The position numbers were made by a program, and so were the translations under genes. 9,513 bases of DNA from positions 1 through 9,513 of the forward strand of contig JACDCH010000069.1 of the NCBI GenBank assembly GCA_013694495.1, read 5' to 3'. The DNA is from Acidimicrobiia bacterium. GTDB taxonomy: Bacteria > Actinomycetota > Acidimicrobiia > Acidimicrobiales > JACDCH01. Under the pieces are notes generated by a model. That model worked only from the letters and a program-made list of their open reading frames with translations. It was not told the DNA's origin and did no database searches. Every line of letters begins with the position of its first letter. Position 1 is the first letter of the stretch. Below, piece by piece: positions 1-8,602 of this stretch.

Positions 1-997
<997 letters not shown>

Positions 998-1002
998 GAC
1001 CG

Positions 1003-1030
1003 GTGACCGTACCCAGGGGCCTCGTACACT
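1003..1030 (+). promoter_or_regulatory. Candidate promoter of the lipoprotein-membrane protein-fumA operon
   Basis: GTGACC (1003-1008, four of six positions as in TTGACA) is followed after 16 bases by TACACT (1025-1030, a good TAnnnT -10). The ATG at 1037 comes 6 bases after the -10, so the expected transcription start coincides with the start codon and the message would be leaderless. No Shine-Dalgarno is present, which agrees. The element overlaps the fumC promoter candidate on the other strand, so polymerases could compete for the same short region. Confidence 0.35.
1006..1011 (-). promoter_or_regulatory. Candidate -10 box for fumC, leaderless arrangement
   Basis: On the minus strand TACGGT (a TAnnnT hexamer) ends 8 bases before the GTG of fumC, so transcription would start at or next to the start codon. 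No Shine-Dalgarno lies before that GTG, which fits a leaderless transcript. I see no convincing -35. The box lies within the 39-base gap shared with the divergent operon and overlaps the -35 candidate proposed for that operon. The call rests on spacing and a six-base match only. Confidence 0.3.
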
Positions 1031-1036
1031 CGACCC

Positions 1037-1510
1037 ATGGGATGGGGATGGGGGACGAAGCGGACATTCGGTCTGGTGGGGGTGATCGCCCTCAGCGGGC
1101 TCGGTGCGGGGTGCAGCGACGACGGCCCGGCCGACCCCGTCTCGGCGGAGGCCTACGCCGAGGAGGTGGCGGCGCTCTGCACGCAGCACGGTGAGGCGCT
1201 CGCCGACGCGTCCGCCAACTTCATCGACACCGCCCGCTCCGATTCCGAGCGGATCGCCTTCTTTCGCACCGACTACATCCCGAGGGTCCGCACCGTCATC
1301 ACCGGCCTCGGCGAGCACGGGTTCCCCGAGGGCCGGGACGCCGAGCTGCGGGCGGTCCTGTCGACCGTGCTCGACCTCGCGCAGCGGTTCGACGCCGAGG
1401 TGCCCCAGTTCATCGACGACTACCGGGCCGGGCGTCTGGACGAAGCCGACAACTTCCCGCGCCTCATCGCGGAAGGCCTGGCCCAGGCGGACATCCGCTG
1501 CCTCGGTTGA
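1037..1510 (+). CDS. Probable small lipoprotein with two further cysteines
   Basis: 157 residues, function not recognised. Residues 1-25 look like a signal peptide: a short start with Lys8-Arg9, hydrophobic 11-25, then Cys26 followed by SDDGPADP, an acidic linker typical after a lipidated cysteine. The lipobox is imperfect (L-G-A-G-C, glycine at -3), so lipidation is likely but not certain. The rest (about 36-157) is predicted soluble and mostly helical, with Cys48 near its start and Cys155 three residues from the C-terminus; these could form a disulfide outside the membrane. The ATG at 1037 is the only sensible in-frame start, just after a -10-like box. Its stop overlaps the next start (TTGA, 1507-1510), so the two are probably translationally coupled. 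The neighbour has the same anchor-Cys-helical-Cys plan. Its role beside two fumarases is unknown. Confidence 0.8.
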   Translation: MGWGWGTKRTFGLVGVIALSGLGAGCSDDGPADPVSAEAYAEEVAALCTQHGEALADASANFIDTARSDSERIAFFRTDYIPRVRTVITGLGEHGFPEGRDAELRAVLSTVLDLAQRFDAEVPQFIDDYRAGRLDEADNFPRLIAEGLAQADIRCLG

Positions 1511-1997
1511 GCCTCTCCCGCCGCCTCGGTGGGCCCGACGCTCGCCGGCGCCGTCATCGCCTGGCGCTCGTCGGCGCCGCCGCGCTGCTGGTCGTGGCCG
1601 GCGCCCTCTGGTTCCTCGGGGGCGACGAGGGCGACGAAGGCGACAGCGGGGCCGACCGCGACACGCTCCTCGCGGCGTGCGCCGAGAGCAACGAGTCGAT
1701 CGGCGCCGCGCAACGGGCCCTGCTGGGCGGGAACGACGCGCCGAACGCGGTCGAGGGCTTCCTCGGCGACGCGTTCGTCGACCTGGTGCGCGACCGCACC
1801 GCAGCCGCTCGGGCGGTCGGACCGTCGGGCGACGTCGAGGCCGTGCTGCAGGACCAGGACGCGGTGATCGATGAGATCGAGCGCGACCCGGCCGCGGCGG
1901 CCGGCAGCGTGACCAACCCGTTCGAGGCGGTGAACCAGCGGTGGCGCGAGCTCGGGTTGGCGGCGTGCGCCATCGACGCCAGTACCGTCCCGGCCTG

Positions 1998-1998
<1 letters not shown>
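1507..1998 (+). CDS. Small single-pass membrane protein with paired cysteines
   Basis: 163 residues, function not recognised. A basic N-terminus (RRL at 5-7, RRRRHR at 13-18) precedes one hydrophobic segment (about 19-38), then a very acidic stretch (DEGDEGDSGAD, 40-50) and a helical, alanine-rich domain. The positive-inside rule puts the N-terminus in the cytoplasm and the main domain outside. Cys58 (LLAACAE) and Cys154 (LAACAID) bracket that domain, like Cys48 and Cys155 in the gene before it, which suggests distant paralogs, although identity by eye is low. The start is TTG at 1507, sharing TTGA with the previous stop; no Shine-Dalgarno is evident, which favours reinitiation. The stop TGA shares its last base with the ATG of fumA. 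Frame and coupling support a real gene despite the weak start codon. Confidence 0.75.
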
Positions 1999-3641
<1,643 letters not shown>

Positions 3642-3655
3642 CCCCAAGACCCTCG

Positions 3656-3702
3656 AATCGGGGGTAGCTGTCGCGACATATTGTCGATTGCTGCCCCCGA
3701 TT
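3656..3702. terminator. Convergent hairpin, probable bidirectional terminator
   Basis: Two 13-base arms, AATCGGGGGTAGC (3656-3668) and GCTGCCCCCGATT (3690-3702), pair at 12 of 13 positions (one T/G mismatch, which is a wobble in RNA). The 21-base loop holds further small palindromes. It lies 14 bases after the fumA stop and 29 bases from the stop of the facing crotonase gene, exactly where a terminator for both is expected. No T tract follows on either strand, as is common in high-GC actinobacteria, so termination strength cannot be judged. Confidence 0.6.
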
Positions 3703-3731
3703 GCGTGGTTTGGGGGCGGGTCAGGCGCCCG

Positions 3732-4430
3732 TCAGGAGGTGGGGCCGGTGATGGTGGCCATGTTGGCGGTGATGTTCGGGAGGACCCGGTCGACGAGGGC
3801 GCCCCGGGCGGCGGCCTTGGTCTGGGCCACGGCCGAGGAGCTCAGGTGGGAGAGCTCGTGGGCCTCGGCGGTCGCCGCGGCCAGCAGCTCGTCGGCGGGC
3901 ACGACCCGGTCGACGTAGCCCGTGCCGACCGCGTCGGCGGGGCTGAAGACGCGGCCGAGGAGGGCCGTGTCGAACTGCGAGGGGGGCATGCGGTAGCGGG
4001 CCAGCTCCATGGCGAACTCGGGGAGGCCCATCCCGATGGCGACCTCGTTGAGCCCGACCTTGGCCGGCACGTCGGCGGCGATGCGCACGTCGGACGCGAG
4101 CAAGAGGAGGGCGCCGGCCGCCAGGGCGTGGCCGGTGACGGCAGCCACGACGGGCATCGGGAACGTGAACAGCCGCAGCAGGAGCTCGCCGCCGCTGGTG
4201 ACGAGCGAGCGCATGTCCTCGGTGCTCCTCGTCATGATCGACAGGTCGAAGCCGGCGGAGAACCGACCCGGCCGTCCGACGAGCAGCACGGCGTGGGCCT
4301 CGCCGGCTGCCCGGTCGAGGGCGGCGTGGAGCTCGGCGATGACGGTGGGCGAGATGGCGTTGGCCTTGCCGTCGTCGAGGGTGAGCACGGCCACCCCGCC
4401 GTCGAGGGTGTAGTCGAGGACGTCGGACAT
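3732..4430 (-). CDS. EchA3-like short crotonase-fold (enoyl-CoA hydratase/isomerase family) protein
   Basis: Crotonase-fold protein of 232 residues, shorter than the usual 255-265. FSAGFDLS (57-64) and GHALAAGALL (100-109) supply the oxyanion-hole region for an acyl-CoA thioester. NEVAIGMGLP (128-137) keeps a glutamate, Glu129, at the place of rat hydratase Glu164. The position of Glu144 holds Leu108, so ordinary two-glutamate hydration is doubtful. GFDL, GHA.A.GA.LL and NEVAIGM strongly recall Mycobacterium tuberculosis EchA3 (231 residues), whose physiological substrate is unclear to me. The ATG at 4430 lies 10 bases after the gabT stop, making this the last gene of a leftward operon; only a weak TAGG-type ribosome site precedes it. 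The substrate is unknown; a CoA ester is likely by family, and the link to 4-aminobutyrate metabolism is contextual only. Confidence 0.88.
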   Translation of the reverse strand: MSDVLDYTLDGGVAVLTLDDGKANAISPTVIAELHAALDRAAGEAHAVLLVGRPGRFSAGFDLSIMTRSTEDMRSLVTSGGELLLRLFTFPMPVVAAVTGHALAAGALLLLASDVRIAADVPAKVGLNEVAIGMGLPEFAMELARYRMPPSQFDTALLGRVFSPADAVGTGYVDRVVPADELLAAATAEAHELSHLSSSAVAQTKAAARGALVDRVLPNITANMATITGPTS

Positions 4431-4440
4431 GGCCGGGAAC

Positions 4441-5676
4441 CTACGGCGAGGGCAGGGCGGCGGCGAAGGCCGCCAGGGCCCGGTCGACCTCCTCGTCGCT
4501 GACGACCAGGGGCGGCATCCACCGGATGACGTCGCCGTCGGTGCCCGCCGACATGAGCAGCAACCGGCCGTCGACCCGGCACCGCTCGATGATCCCCGGC
4601 ACCGTCGCCGCGTCCTGCAGCACGACGCCGACCATGAGACCGGGTCCCCGCACGGCGGCGATCGCGGGGTTCGACGCCTGCAGCTTCGAGAGGCCGTCGC
4701 GCAGCTGGTCGCCCCGGGCCCGGGCGTGCTCGAGGAAGCCGGGCGCGGTGAGCACGGCGATGGTGGCCAGCGCGGCGGCGCAGCCGATGGGGTTGCCGCC
4801 GTACGTGCCGCCGTGGGCGCCCTTGGGCCAGCGGGCCATGAGCTCGGCCGGCGCGCCGATGGCGGCGAGCGGGAAGCCCGAGGCGATCCCCTTGGCCATC
4901 ACCAGCACGTCGGGCCGGATCCCGGACTGCTCGGTGGAGAACATGGTGCCGGTGCGCCCGAACCCGGACTGCACCTCGTCGACCACGAACAGCATCTCGC
5001 CGGCCCGGCATCGCGCTTCGAGCCCCTGCAGGAACTCGGCCGGGGCCGGCAGGTACCCGCCCTCGCCGAGCACGGGCTCGATCACCACGGCGGCGACCTC
5101 GCTCGGATGCGTCTGGGTGTGGAGGAGGCGGTCGAACGCGTCGAGGGCGAGGTCGACGGCGCGGGCCTCGTCGGTCCCCCACCGGAGGGCGTCGGGGAAC
5201 GGCGCCACGAACACCCCCGCCGGCAGCGGCGCGTAGCCCTGGCGGTAGACCGACTTCGACGTCGTCATCGCCATCGTCTGGGCGGTGCGGCCGTGGAAGC
5301 TGCCCTCGAAGACGACGACATGGGGCTTGCCCGTGGCCTGGCGGGCCAGCTTCACGGCCGCCTCGGTGGCCTCCGCTCCGGAGTTGGTGAAGAAGAACGT
5401 GTCGATCGGGTCGGGCGTGATCCCGGCCAGCCGGGCCGCCAGCGGCTCGAGCAGGTCGTGGCGGTAGCAGTTCACCTGGGCGTGGACGAACCGCGCCGCC
5501 TGCTCCTGGATCGCGGCCACGACGGCGGGGTGGCAGTGCCCGGTCGACGTGACCGCGATGCCGCTCGTGAAGTCGAGGTACTCGGTGCCGGCGGCGGTGG
5601 TGACGACGCAGCCGACGCCCGACACGACCTGGAGGTCCGAGGCCGTGAACCACACGTCGGCGAGGTGCGGGGCCAT
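4441..5676 (-). CDS. gabT: Class III aminotransferase, probable 4-aminobutyrate aminotransferase
   Basis: PLP enzyme, 411 residues (family about 420-430). It most likely moves the amino group of 4-aminobutyrate to 2-oxoglutarate, giving succinic semialdehyde and glutamate in the cytosol. Visible parts: TSGIAVTSTGHCHP (37-50), the phosphate-binding TNSGAEATEAAVKLAR (97-112), FEGSFHGRT (123-131), IEPVLGEGG (199-207; Glu205 fits the GABA-specific glutamate of GabT), VVDEVQSGFGRTG (231-243; Asp233 binds the pyridine nitrogen) and MAKGIASGFPL (260-270; Lys262 forms the Schiff base). ATG 5676 is chosen because it lies 2 bases past the dehydrogenase stop and gives a normal N-terminus; an in-frame extension to 5919 would run through the dehydrogenase gene. 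It follows the aldehyde dehydrogenase that makes GABA, which supports GABA as substrate. Acetylornithine, beta-alanine or 5-aminovalerate activity cannot be excluded. Confidence 0.9.
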   Translation of the reverse strand: MAPHLADVWFTASDLQVVSGVGCVVTTAAGTEYLDFTSGIAVTSTGHCHPAVVAAIQEQAARFVHAQVNCYRHDLLEPLAARLAGITPDPIDTFFFTNSGAEATEAAVKLARQATGKPHVVVFEGSFHGRTAQTMAMTTSKSVYRQGYAPLPAGVFVAPFPDALRWGTDEARAVDLALDAFDRLLHTQTHPSEVAAVVIEPVLGEGGYLPAPAEFLQGLEARCRAGEMLFVVDEVQSGFGRTGTMFSTEQSGIRPDVLVMAKGIASGFPLAAIGAPAELMARWPKGAHGGTYGGNPIGCAAALATIAVLTAPGFLEHARARGDQLRDGLSKLQASNPAIAAVRGPGLMVGVVLQDAATVPGIIERCRVDGRLLLMSAGTDGDVIRWMPPLVVSDEEVDRALAAFAAALPSP

Positions 5677-5678
5677 GA

Positions 5679-7130
5679 TCAGTCGCCGAGCTTGATCATC
5701 ACGTGCTTGACCTCGGTGTAGGCCTCGACCGCGTACATCGACATGTCCTTGCCGTAGCCGGACTGCTTGAAGCCGCCGTGCGGCATCTCCGAGCCGATCG
5801 GCAGGTGGTCGTTCACCCATACCGTGCCGAAGTGGATGGCCTTGGCCACCCGCATCGCCCGGCCGACATCGCGGGTCCACACCGACGCCGCGAGGCCGTA
5901 GTCGACGTCGTTGGCCCACGCCACGGCCGTCTCCTCGTCGGGCGCCCGCTGCACCGTGACGACCGGGCCGAAGACCTCCTTCTGGATGATCTCGGAGCCC
6001 TGCTCGGGGCCGACGACGATCGTCGGGTCGTAGAAGTAGCCGTCGCCGTCGCGCGCCTGGCCGCCGAGCACCACGGCCGCGCCGGCCGCCTTGGCCCGGT
6101 CGACCATGCCCGCCACCCGCTGGCGCTGCGTGGCCGACACCACCGGGCCCATCTCGGTGTCCGGGTCGTTCGGGTCGCCCACGGGGATCTGGCTCACCTG
6201 CTCGGTGAGGGCGGCGACGAGGTCGTCGTGGACCTTGGGCCCGGCAACGATCCGGCAGGCCGCGGTGCAGTCCTGGCCGGAGTTAAAGAAGGCGCCGGTC
6301 CGCACGTTCTCGGCGACGGCTGCCACGTCGGCGTCGTCGAACACGATCACCGGTGCCTTGCCGCCGAGCTCGAGGTGGACGCGCTTGAGCGTGGTCGCCG
6401 CCGCCCGGGCCACGGCCTGACCGGCGGTCACGCTCCCCGTGATCGACACCATGGCGACGCCCGGGTGCTCGACCAGCGCCGCGCCCGCCGTCGACCCCTG
6501 CCCGCACACCACGTTCAGCACGCCGGGCGGCAGCGCCTCGGCCGCCAGCTCGGCGAGCTTCAACGCGGAGTACGGCGTCATCTCCGACGGCTTCAGCACC
6601 ACGGTGTTGCCGACCGCGAGCGCCGGCCCCACCTTCCACGTCGCCATGCCGAACGGGTAGTTCCACGGGGCGATCGAGCCGACGACGCCCAGCGGCTCGC
6701 GGCGCGTCATCGACGTGTAGCCCTCGATGTACTCGCCGGCCGCCTTGCCCTCGAGGAACCGGCCGGCCGACGAGAACCAGCGCCAGTTGTCCAGGGCGAG
6801 GTCCAGCTCGAACTCCATGATCGACACGGGCTTGCCGACGTTGCGCGACTCGATGGCGCTGATCTCGTCGATGTTCTCCTCGATGAGGCGGGCCAGCGCG
6901 CCCAGCCGCTCGCTGCGGGCCCGCGGCGTCATCGCGCTCCACTCGCCGTAGGCGCCCTGGGCCGCCGTGACGGCCGCGTCGACGTCGGCGGCACCCGAGC
7001 TGGGAACGGCGCCGATGACCTTGCCGGTGGCCGGTTCGAGCACGTCGTCGGTGGCGCCATCGGCGGCGGCTCGCCACTCGCCGCCGATGTGGTTGAGGTC
7101 GGGACCCGGGGAGGTGGGGGGGAACGGCAC
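5679..7130 (-). CDS. patD: 4-Aminobutyraldehyde dehydrogenase (aldehyde dehydrogenase superfamily)
   Basis: NAD(P)+-dependent oxidation of 4-aminobutanal to 4-aminobutyrate, the second step of putrescine transamination. 483 residues; E. coli PatD has about 474 and resembles it closely, for example in AAGEYIEGYTSM (130-141), ELGGKAPVIVFDDAD (254-268), GQDCTAACRI (285-294) and SEMPHGG with SGYGKDMS (447-464). Catalytic set: Asn157 (PWNYP), Lys180 (LKPSE), Glu254 (general base), Cys288 (nucleophile) and Glu385 (KEVFGPV). Two adjacent GTG codons could start it, at 7133 and 7130. I choose 7130 because a -10-like box ends 6 bases before it and no Shine-Dalgarno exists. The frame stays open far upstream, but only as antisense to the divergent gene. 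First gene of the leftward operon; the stop is 2 bases from the gabT start. Betaine aldehyde or succinic semialdehyde could be side substrates. Confidence 0.93.
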   Translation of the reverse strand: MPFPPTSPGPDLNHIGGEWRAAADGATDDVLEPATGKVIGAVPSSGAADVDAAVTAAQGAYGEWSAMTPRARSERLGALARLIEENIDEISAIESRNVGKPVSIMEFELDLALDNWRWFSSAGRFLEGKAAGEYIEGYTSMTRREPLGVVGSIAPWNYPFGMATWKVGPALAVGNTVVLKPSEMTPYSALKLAELAAEALPPGVLNVVCGQGSTAGAALVEHPGVAMVSITGSVTAGQAVARAAATTLKRVHLELGGKAPVIVFDDADVAAVAENVRTGAFFNSGQDCTAACRIVAGPKVHDDLVAALTEQVSQIPVGDPNDPDTEMGPVVSATQRQRVAGMVDRAKAAGAAVVLGGQARDGDGYFYDPTIVVGPEQGSEIIQKEVFGPVVTVQRAPDEETAVAWANDVDYGLAASVWTRDVGRAMRVAKAIHFGTVWVNDHLPIGSEMPHGGFKQSGYGKDMSMYAVEAYTEVKHVMIKLGD

Positions 7131-7136
7131 CACACG

Positions 7137-7165
7137 ATCTTGTGGGCTGGACGTCGGGCTCGCAA
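7137..7165 (-). promoter_or_regulatory. Candidate promoter of the leftward dehydrogenase-gabT-crotonase operon
   Basis: On the minus strand TTGCGA (7165-7160, four of six as in TTGACA) is followed after 17 bases by CAAGAT (7142-7137, which keeps the A at position 2 and the T at position 6). The second of two GTG codons, at 7130, lies 6 bases further, so the message may be leaderless. An imperfect inverted repeat, CTTGTGGGC (7139-7147) and GCTCGCAAG (7158-7166), 7 of 9 paired, covers both boxes and could be an operator. Support is spacing and motif matches only. Confidence 0.35.
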
Positions 7166-7206
7166 GCGTTTCCGTCGTAAGGTGGGCTGCTGACGAGCGG
7201 AACGCT
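7165..7206. repeat. Imperfect dyad in the divergent promoter region, possible operator
   Basis: Arms 7165-7178 (AGCGTTTCCGTCGT) and 7193-7206 (ACGAGCGGAACGCT) match as an inverted repeat at 11 of 14 positions, plus one G-T pair, with a 14-base spacer. It sits between the two divergent start codons, touches the -35 candidate of the leftward operon and encloses the -10 candidate of the rightward one. An Lrp/AsnC regulator is encoded two genes away on the right, and such proteins often bind spaced dyads near their own targets. Whether it is a protein site or a chance repeat is open. Confidence 0.4.
7178..7183 (+). promoter_or_regulatory. Candidate -10 box of the rightward aminotransferase-regulator operon
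   Basis: TAAGGT (7178-7183) fits the TAnnnT pattern and would place transcription start near 7190, giving a leader of about 30 bases with a ribosome site. No -35 of recognisable sequence lies 16-19 bases upstream, which could mean dependence on an activator or a weak basal promoter. The spacer of the flanking dyad begins within this box. Confidence 0.3.
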
Positions 7207-7209
7207 GCC

Positions 7210-7214
7210 GGAGG
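7210..7214 (+). promoter_or_regulatory. Ribosome binding site of the aminotransferase gene
   Basis: GGAGG ends 6 bases before ATG 7221. This is the only strong Shine-Dalgarno I see before any start in the window, and it settles that start. It contrasts with the leftward operon, which seems to lack one. Confidence 0.75.
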
Positions 7215-7220
7215 CGCTGC

Positions 7221-8573
7221 ATGACCACCACCACGGGCGCAGCCGACAAGCTGTGGCTCCACTTCAGCCGGCTGTCGGAGTCGAACAGCGACGACCTCGT
7301 CGTGATCGAGCGGGGCGAGGGCGCCTACGTGTGGGACGACCGGGGGCGGCGCTACCTCGACGGCCTCGCCGGTCTGTTCGTCGTGAACGCCGGCCACGGG
7401 CGCAAGGAGATCGCCGCCGCCGCCGCCGCCCAGGCAGAGCAGCTCGCCTACTTCCCGCTGTGGACGTTCGCGCACCCCAAGGCCGTGGAGCTCGCCGAGC
7501 GCCTCGTCGATCTGGCGCCCGCGGGGCTCAGCCGTGTGTTCTTCACGACCGGCGGCGGCGAGGCGGTGGAGACGGCGTGGAAGCTGGCCCGCCAGCACTT
7601 CCTGCTCGTCGGCCAGCCCGACCGGGTCAAGATCATCGCCCGCCAGACCGCCTACCACGGCACCACGCTCGGGGCGCTGTCGATCACCGGCCTCGAGCCC
7701 ATCAAGGAACCGTTCCGACCGATGCTGTTCGCCGGCAACCGGCATGCCGCCACCACCAACCGGTTGCACTGCTCGCTCTGCGCCCACGCCGAGGCCTGCA
7801 CCCTCGCCTGCGCCGACGACATCGAGCGGCTCATCGTCGAGGAAGGGCCCGAGACCGTGGCCGCCGTCTACCTCGAGCCCGTGCAGAACGCCGGCGGCTG
7901 CTTCGTGCCCGCCGAGGGCTACTGGCAGCGGGTGCGGGAGATCTGCGACCGCCACGGCGTGCTGCTCGTGTCCGACGAGGTCATCTGCGCCTTCGGTCGA
8001 CTCGGCACGTGGTTCGGCGCCAACCGCTTCGGCTACCAGCCGGACATGCTCACGTTCGCCAAGGGCGTGACGTCGGGGTACGCCCCCCTGGGCGGCGTGA
8101 TCGTGTCGGACCGCGTGGCCGAGCCGTTCACCGAGGGCGCCGAGTCGTTCCTGCACGGCATCACGTTCGGCGGGCACCCCGTCAGTTGCGCGGTGGCGCT
8201 GGCCAACCTCGACGTCATGGCCGACGAGGACCTGCCCGGCCGGGTGCTCGAGCTCGAAGGCGAGTTCCGGGGCGCGCTCGAGTCGCTGCTCGACCTGCCC
8301 ACGGTGGCCGAAGTCCGGGGGCTCGGCTACTTCTACGGGATCGAGCTGACGGCCGACGGCTCGGACTTCAGCGACGAGCAGTGCGAGTGGCTCATCCGAA
8401 AGTTCCTGTCGAAGCGCCTGCTCGAGCTCGGCCTCCACTGCCGGGCCGACGACCGCGGCGACCCGGTGATCCAGCTCGCTCCGCCGCTCGTCGCCGGCCC
8501 CGAGGAGTTCGAGCTCATCGCCTCGATCCTGCGCCAGGCCCTCACCGAGGCCTGGGACCAACTCGGTCGATGA
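7221..8573 (+). CDS. Class III aminotransferase, probable putrescine (diamine) aminotransferase
   Basis: PLP-dependent aminotransferase of 450 residues, normal for the SpuC/omega-transaminase branch of class III. Features: LDGLAGLFVVNAGHG (46-60), FFTTGGGEAVETAWKLARQ (107-125) binding the cofactor phosphate, TAYHGTTLGALS (143-154), LEPVQNAGG (218-226), SDEVICAFGRLG (251-262; Asp252) and FAKGVTSGYAPLGG (279-292; Lys281 the Schiff-base lysine). These motifs match actinobacterial proteins often annotated as putrescine-pyruvate or aspartate-family aminotransferases. The divergent aminobutyraldehyde dehydrogenase points to putrescine as amino donor; cadaverine, other omega-amines or beta-alanine remain possible. 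Residues 184-197 carry four cysteines (C-x2-C-x5-C-x3-C), a possible metal or Fe-S site seen in some class III relatives. The start is fixed by GGAGG at 7210. It heads an operon with the Lrp-type regulator 25 bases downstream. Confidence 0.85.
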   Translation: MTTTTGAADKLWLHFSRLSESNSDDLVVIERGEGAYVWDDRGRRYLDGLAGLFVVNAGHGRKEIAAAAAAQAEQLAYFPLWTFAHPKAVELAERLVDLAPAGLSRVFFTTGGGEAVETAWKLARQHFLLVGQPDRVKIIARQTAYHGTTLGALSITGLEPIKEPFRPMLFAGNRHAATTNRLHCSLCAHAEACTLACADDIERLIVEEGPETVAAVYLEPVQNAGGCFVPAEGYWQRVREICDRHGVLLVSDEVICAFGRLGTWFGANRFGYQPDMLTFAKGVTSGYAPLGGVIVSDRVAEPFTEGAESFLHGITFGGHPVSCAVALANLDVMADEDLPGRVLELEGEFRGALESLLDLPTVAEVRGLGYFYGIELTADGSDFSDEQCEWLIRKFLSKRLLELGLHCRADDRGDPVIQLAPPLVAGPEEFELIASILRQALTEAWDQLGR

Positions 8574-8602
8574 GCGCCTGGGGCGATCGGGTGGACCGGT
8601 GA
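8570..8602 (+). other. Possible 10-codon coupling ORF between aminotransferase and regulator
   Basis: ATG at 8570 overlaps the aminotransferase stop (ATGA), and the short frame MSAWGDRVDR ends in a TGA that overlaps the GTG start of the regulator (GTGA at 8599-8602). It would carry terminating ribosomes across the 25-base gap. It may equally be chance in high-GC sequence; no ribosome site of its own is visible. Confidence 0.2.

Noticed and set aside
1941..1997. Earlier in-frame start for fumA
   Set aside because: It adds 19 residues inside the upstream membrane protein gene. The TGATG overlap at 1998 gives the family-standard length of 547.
3714..3730. Small GGGCG/CGCCC inverted repeat beside the crotonase stop
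   Set aside because: The five-pair stem is too short to distinguish from chance in this composition, and the larger hairpin at 3656-3702 already explains termination.
5677..5919. Upstream extension of the gabT frame
   Set aside because: It overlaps the dehydrogenase coding region, and its residues do not resemble an aminotransferase. ATG 5676 directly follows the dehydrogenase stop.
4429..7193. Long plus-strand open frames opposite gabT and the dehydrogenase
   Set aside because: These are antisense shadows of two well-conserved enzymes, with compositions rich in G, R, H and D.
7409..7431. GCC-rich run in the aminotransferase, a possible triplet repeat
   Set aside because: It encodes a poly-alanine stretch in a normal helix and reflects codon bias; there is no sign of a functional repeat.
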